Shown piece by piece: positions 24,043 to 26,804 of a stretch of 26,804 bases of DNA; the stretch's first letter is position 1, and each line of letters starts with the position of its first letter. Position numbers and translations under genes: made by a program. This stretch comes from an uncultured Eubacteriales bacterium (lineage in GTDB: Bacteria > Bacillota > Clostridia > Oscillospirales > Oscillospiraceae): positions 1-26,804 of the forward strand of contig URGL01000033.1 in NCBI GenBank assembly GCA_900547405.1. Reading direction: 5' to 3'. Below the pieces are notes generated by a model. The model saw nothing but the letters and a program-made list of their open reading frames with translations, was not told where the DNA came from and searched no databases.

Positions 24043-24982
24043 TTGACATCACTCCCAAGGCGTTGTTCCAGTAAATATCCATCACATTCTGCTCCGTCAG
24101 GCCCCGCTCCAAAAGTCTCTCAGCCAGGGACTGGTAACTGTCTACCCCGGTAAAGCTCTGAGGCAGCTGGCTGCAACCGTCCAGGTCCCCTCCAAGGGCG
24201 ATGTGCTTCCCCTCCGGATCCAACTCCATGAAGTGGAGAATGTGGTCACAGACTGTATCCAGAGTCGCATTTTCTCCCAAAAAGGCGGCATACTCGTTGA
24301 TGCCTACCACGCCGCCGGTCTCCCGGATAGCCCGGAACATATCGTCCGTCACGTTACGGCTGTGATTCCACACTGCCCTGCTGTTGGAATGAGAGGCAAT
24401 GATGGGGGCCCCTGTGATTTTGACAATGTCCCAGAAGCCCTCATCGCTGCAATGGCTCACATCTACCAGCATTCCAAGTGCCTGGGCGTTTTGTACATAA
24501 GCCTTGCCCAGATCCGTCAGGCCGCCGCCGGTGAGGTGGGAGCCAATGAGAGGATTCTGCTCATTCCAGCCCAGGGTAGAGATCCGGAATCCCGCCAGAA
24601 ACAGGCTCTCCAGCAGCTCCGGGTCGAAGCCGAAGCCTGCCGGTCCCTCGATGGTCAGGATCGCGGACATAAGGCCCCTCTTTTGGTTTTCCGCCACCTC
24701 TTCCGGGGTGTAGCAAAGTGCGATCCGGTCTTTGTTTCGGTCTATTTCCCGCTGGATGGTGGCAATCTCCCGCTCGAACATCACTGTGGGAGAAATGTGG
24801 TTCTCTGTCTCCATCAGCGGAGAGGTAAAGCAGGCGAAGCACTGGGCATATCCCCCCAGCGTTCCCGCTCGGTCCAGGTCTACCTGGCCGGCATTGGCGC
24901 GGAGACTCCCCGCCTGGTTCAGGTCCTCCCCCAGCAACGCCAGGGCGGTATCACAATGCAGATCAAATACAGGGAATTTCAT
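24014..24982 (-). CDS. Membrane-dipeptidase-family (M19) dipeptidase
   Basis: A 322-residue zinc dipeptidase of peptidase family M19 (renal dipeptidase type), with a TIM-barrel fold. Metal ligands can be read as DLHCDT at 7-12 (His9, Asp11), the bridging Glu in LTIEGPAGF, VDVSHC and IIASHSNSRAV, plus the late GGDLDGC block. No signal peptide is visible, so it is probably cytoplasmic and acts on dipeptides such as those containing D-residues, as known for the family. Substrate is not determinable. GAGGAGG is 7 bases before the ATG. It follows rnhB after 18 bases, and its 3' end overlaps the threonine-synthase-like gene. Confidence 0.9.
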   Translation of the reverse strand: MKFPVFDLHCDTALALLGEDLNQAGSLRANAGQVDLDRAGTLGGYAQCFACFTSPLMETENHISPTVMFEREIATIQREIDRNKDRIALCYTPEEVAENQKRGLMSAILTIEGPAGFGFDPELLESLFLAGFRISTLGWNEQNPLIGSHLTGGGLTDLGKAYVQNAQALGMLVDVSHCSDEGFWDIVKITGAPIIASHSNSRAVWNHSRNVTDDMFRAIRETGGVVGINEYAAFLGENATLDTVCDHILHFMELDPEGKHIALGGDLDGCSQLPQSFTGVDSYQSLAERLLERGLTEQNVMDIYWNNALGVMSTALRNNKID

Positions 24983-25000
24983 GTAGAAGCCTCCTCTATA

Positions 25001-25615
25001 TCACTTCTGACCGTAAAATTTTCTCAAAAAAGTCCTGCGGTGGATGGCGCAGGGACCTTTTTCTTCCAATGCGGCATAATGGGCCTTGGTGCCATAGCCC
25101 TTGTGAATTTCAAATCCGTAACCAGGGTACTCCTCCGCGGCCTTCAGCATCAGATCGTCCCGGCTGACCTTGGCCAGCACGGAGGCCGCCGCAATATTGG
25201 CGCTGAGGCTGTCGCCCTTGATGACTGTCCTGCAGGGGACTCCAAAGTCCGTCTCCCGGTTGCCATCGATGAGGGCCAGGTCCGGCGTTACATGCAGCTG
25301 GCTTATGGCCCGGCGCATGGCTAAAAAGGTAGCCTGCAGAATATTGATTTCGTCAATTTCCTCTGGAGAGGCAAACCCGATGCCATAGGCCAGGGCAGAG
25401 CCTTGGATGATGGGGAACAGTTCCCGGCGGCGCTTGTCGGAAAGCTTCTTGCTGTCGTTAAGCCCCGGGATCTCCAGGTGCTCCGGCAAAATCACCGCCG
25501 CCGCACAGACAGGGCCTGCCAGAGGGCCTCTGCCCGCCTCGTCCACACCGCAGATCAGGCGGTAGCCATCTTCCTTGCAGGCGTCCTCAATGGCCCACAG
25601 GTTTATTTCGCTCAT
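25001..25615 (-). CDS. rnhB: Ribonuclease HII
   Basis: Removes RNA from RNA-DNA hybrids, including single ribonucleotides in DNA. The 204 residues have the RNase HII catalytic set: GVDEAGRGPLAGPV at 23-36 (Asp25, Glu26), LALIDGN (third Asp), and DLMLKAAEEYPGYGFEIHKGYGT with the conserved Asp and the GYGT substrate loop. Its ATG overlaps the rbgA stop by 4 bases, the usual Firmicute coupling. Confidence 0.97.
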   Translation of the reverse strand: MSEINLWAIEDACKEDGYRLICGVDEAGRGPLAGPVCAAAVILPEHLEIPGLNDSKKLSDKRRRELFPIIQGSALAYGIGFASPEEIDEINILQATFLAMRRAISQLHVTPDLALIDGNRETDFGVPCRTVIKGDSLSANIAAASVLAKVSRDDLMLKAAEEYPGYGFEIHKGYGTKAHYAALEEKGPCAIHRRTFLRKFYGQK

Positions 25616-26496
25616 AGTGCTTCCTCCTTGAGCTGCTCTAGGGTAAATTTCCCCAGTTTTCCGCTGCGGAATTCATCCAGCAGCACCTTTGCCATCCGCT
25701 CTGTGTGGATTTCGCCCCGGGAAAGCAGATAGCCCCGGTTCTTCCCTGCCATCTCCAGCAGTTCATAGCCGGGAGTCCCGGCGGGGGCCTCCAACTTGTA
25801 GCGATCCTTCAGTGTGTCCGGGTAATATGCCAGCAGAAGCTCCAGGAGCCGACAGGCCAACTCTTCCATGTCAATGACGCCTTCTTTGACAGCCCCGGTA
25901 AAAGCCAGCATCATGCCTACCTCCGGGTCCTCAAACTTGGGCCAGAGAATGCCCGGCGTATCCAGCAGCTGAAGGCCGGAATCCACCGTGACCCACTGCT
26001 TGCCTCGGGTCACGCCGGGGCGGTTCTCCGCCTTGGCGCCCTTCCTGCCGGAAATCTGGTTGATCAGGGTGGATTTTCCAACATTGGGGATCCCCACCAC
26101 CATGACCCGCAGAGGCCGGTTCATGCCCTTGGCGGCATCCCGGGCCAGCTTTTCAGCGCAGGCCTGCCGGGCGGCAGGGGTAAAGCCGTTAATGCCCCGC
26201 TTGGTTTTGCAGTCAGTAGCCAGGACTGCCATGCCCTTCTTCCTGAAATAGGCCTGCCAGCGCTGGGTAGCCGCCGGGTCCGCCAGATCCATCCGGTTCA
26301 GGACGATCATCCGAGGTTTGCTGCCGCAAATAGCATCAATATCCGGATTCCGGCTGGAAACGGGAATCCGTGCATCCACGATCTCGCACACCGCGTCCAC
26401 CATGGCGAGGTTTTCCTCTATCATGCGCTGTGCCTTGGTCATGTGGCCGGGGAACCACTGGATATTCATTTTTTCAAAGCCGTTGTTCTGCGTCAT
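25612..26496 (-). CDS. rbgA: Ribosome biogenesis GTPase RbgA (YlqF)
   Basis: A 294-residue circularly permuted GTPase needed for a late step of 50S assembly. The permutation is visible: LNRMDL (G4) and the G5-like TDCKTKRG come before G1 GIPNVGKST, then G2 RPGVTRGKQW and G3 DTPGILWP. The N-terminal MNIQWFPGHMTKA is characteristic. I take the ATG at 26494-26496, which overlaps the lepB stop as ATGA and has GGAG 7 bases upstream; Met10 is an alternative start closer to the family norm. Downstream it couples to rnhB. Confidence 0.95.
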   Translation of the reverse strand: MTQNNGFEKMNIQWFPGHMTKAQRMIEENLAMVDAVCEIVDARIPVSSRNPDIDAICGSKPRMIVLNRMDLADPAATQRWQAYFRKKGMAVLATDCKTKRGINGFTPAARQACAEKLARDAAKGMNRPLRVMVVGIPNVGKSTLINQISGRKGAKAENRPGVTRGKQWVTVDSGLQLLDTPGILWPKFEDPEVGMMLAFTGAVKEGVIDMEELACRLLELLLAYYPDTLKDRYKLEAPAGTPGYELLEMAGKNRGYLLSRGEIHTERMAKVLLDEFRSGKLGKFTLEQLKEEAL

Positions 26497-26804
26497 TTGG
26501 CAACTCCAAACTCGCTCAGCGGGTAGATGACCATATACACCTTGCCGATTATGAGCCGCTCGTCAACCATGCCGATGCGCTTGTCGCGGCTGTCGGTGGA
26601 GGCGTTGCGGTTATCGCCCATGACGAACACGCAGCCCTCGGGCACGGTCTGCGGGCCGATGAAGTCGAGCTTCTTCTGCGTCGCCTCGTTTATATACGCC
26701 TCTTCGATGACCTCGCCGTCCACATATACAAGGCCGTTTGCGAAGTCAATATTGACCTCCTGCCCCTCGACCGCGATCACGCGCTTGACCAGCGCCTTGT
26801 CGGG
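26493..26804 (-). CDS. lepB: Signal peptidase I, C-terminal part (runs off the window)
   Basis: The 103 residues are the C-terminal part of a membrane-anchored signal peptidase I, which cleaves secretory signal peptides. At the window edge LVKRVIAVEGQ contains the catalytic general-base Lys of the KRV motif, followed by the box D/E block FVMGDNRNASTDSRD. The catalytic Ser and the transmembrane anchor lie outside the window. The order lepB-rbgA-rnhB is standard. Its codon choice differs from neighbours: four of the five visible Arg codons are CGC, and Lys is almost always AAG. Confidence 0.92.
   Translation of the reverse strand, partial: PDKALVKRVIAVEGQEVNIDFANGLVYVDGEVIEEAYINEATQKKLDFIGPQTVPEGCVFVMGDNRNASTDSRDKRIGMVDERLIIGKVYMVIYPLSEFGVAK

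Overview
The window is about 26.8 kb of gene-dense, moderately GC-rich DNA. It looks like chromosome from an anaerobic Clostridia-type Firmicute, probably a gut Oscillospirales-like organism. The support is the type III glutamine synthetase, strong AGGAGG ribosome sites, and two gene orders typical of Firmicutes: tig-clpP-clpX-lon-engB and lepB-rbgA-rnhB. The organism assignment is inference; there is no rRNA gene here to test it. I see no tRNA, rRNA, CRISPR array, insertion sequence or phage gene.

Layout. (1) 1-4278, leftward: the N-terminal part of glutamine synthetase III (glnN), a DUF2974 alpha/beta-hydrolase, and the helicase pcrA. Between the last two, on the opposite strand, lies a 62-codon remnant of a COG2316-type HD hydrolase. 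(2) 4390-12570, rightward: a complete aromatic operon aroF-tyrA-aroB-aroA-aroC-pheA-aroE/aroK fusion-aroQ, with stop/start overlaps or very short gaps. It has a consensus extended -10 promoter and an untranslated leader that encodes a 19-residue peptide, ten residues of which are Phe or Tyr. The leader is followed by mutually exclusive antiterminator and terminator hairpins. (3) 12567-15859, rightward: a family 4 glycosyltransferase with its own promoter, asnA, and a radical SAM/SPASM protein, closed by a strong terminator that also faces the convergent engB. (4) 15858-22315, leftward: the protein quality-control cluster tig, clpP, clpX, lon, engB. (5) 22335-26804, leftward: lepB (partial), rbgA, rnhB, an M19 dipeptidase, a shortened threonine-synthase-like protein, and a metallophosphoesterase, all tightly packed.

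How the genes work together. The aromatic operon encodes all seven shikimate-pathway steps from PEP and erythrose-4-phosphate to chorismate, plus the Phe branch (chorismate mutase/prephenate dehydratase) and the Tyr branch (prephenate dehydrogenase). No Trp gene is present. This matches the leader peptide, which is rich in Phe and Tyr codons and has no Trp codon: the operon appears to sense charged tRNA-Phe and tRNA-Tyr by ribosome-mediated attenuation. That is notable because Firmicutes usually control such operons with T-boxes. The second stand-out item is the threonine-synthase-like gene. It keeps the family's N- and C-terminal signatures but has lost the PLP-lysine motif and a block of the catalytic domain. 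Its real start appears to be a CTG codon inside the end of the upstream dipeptidase gene, 54 codons before the first conventional start.
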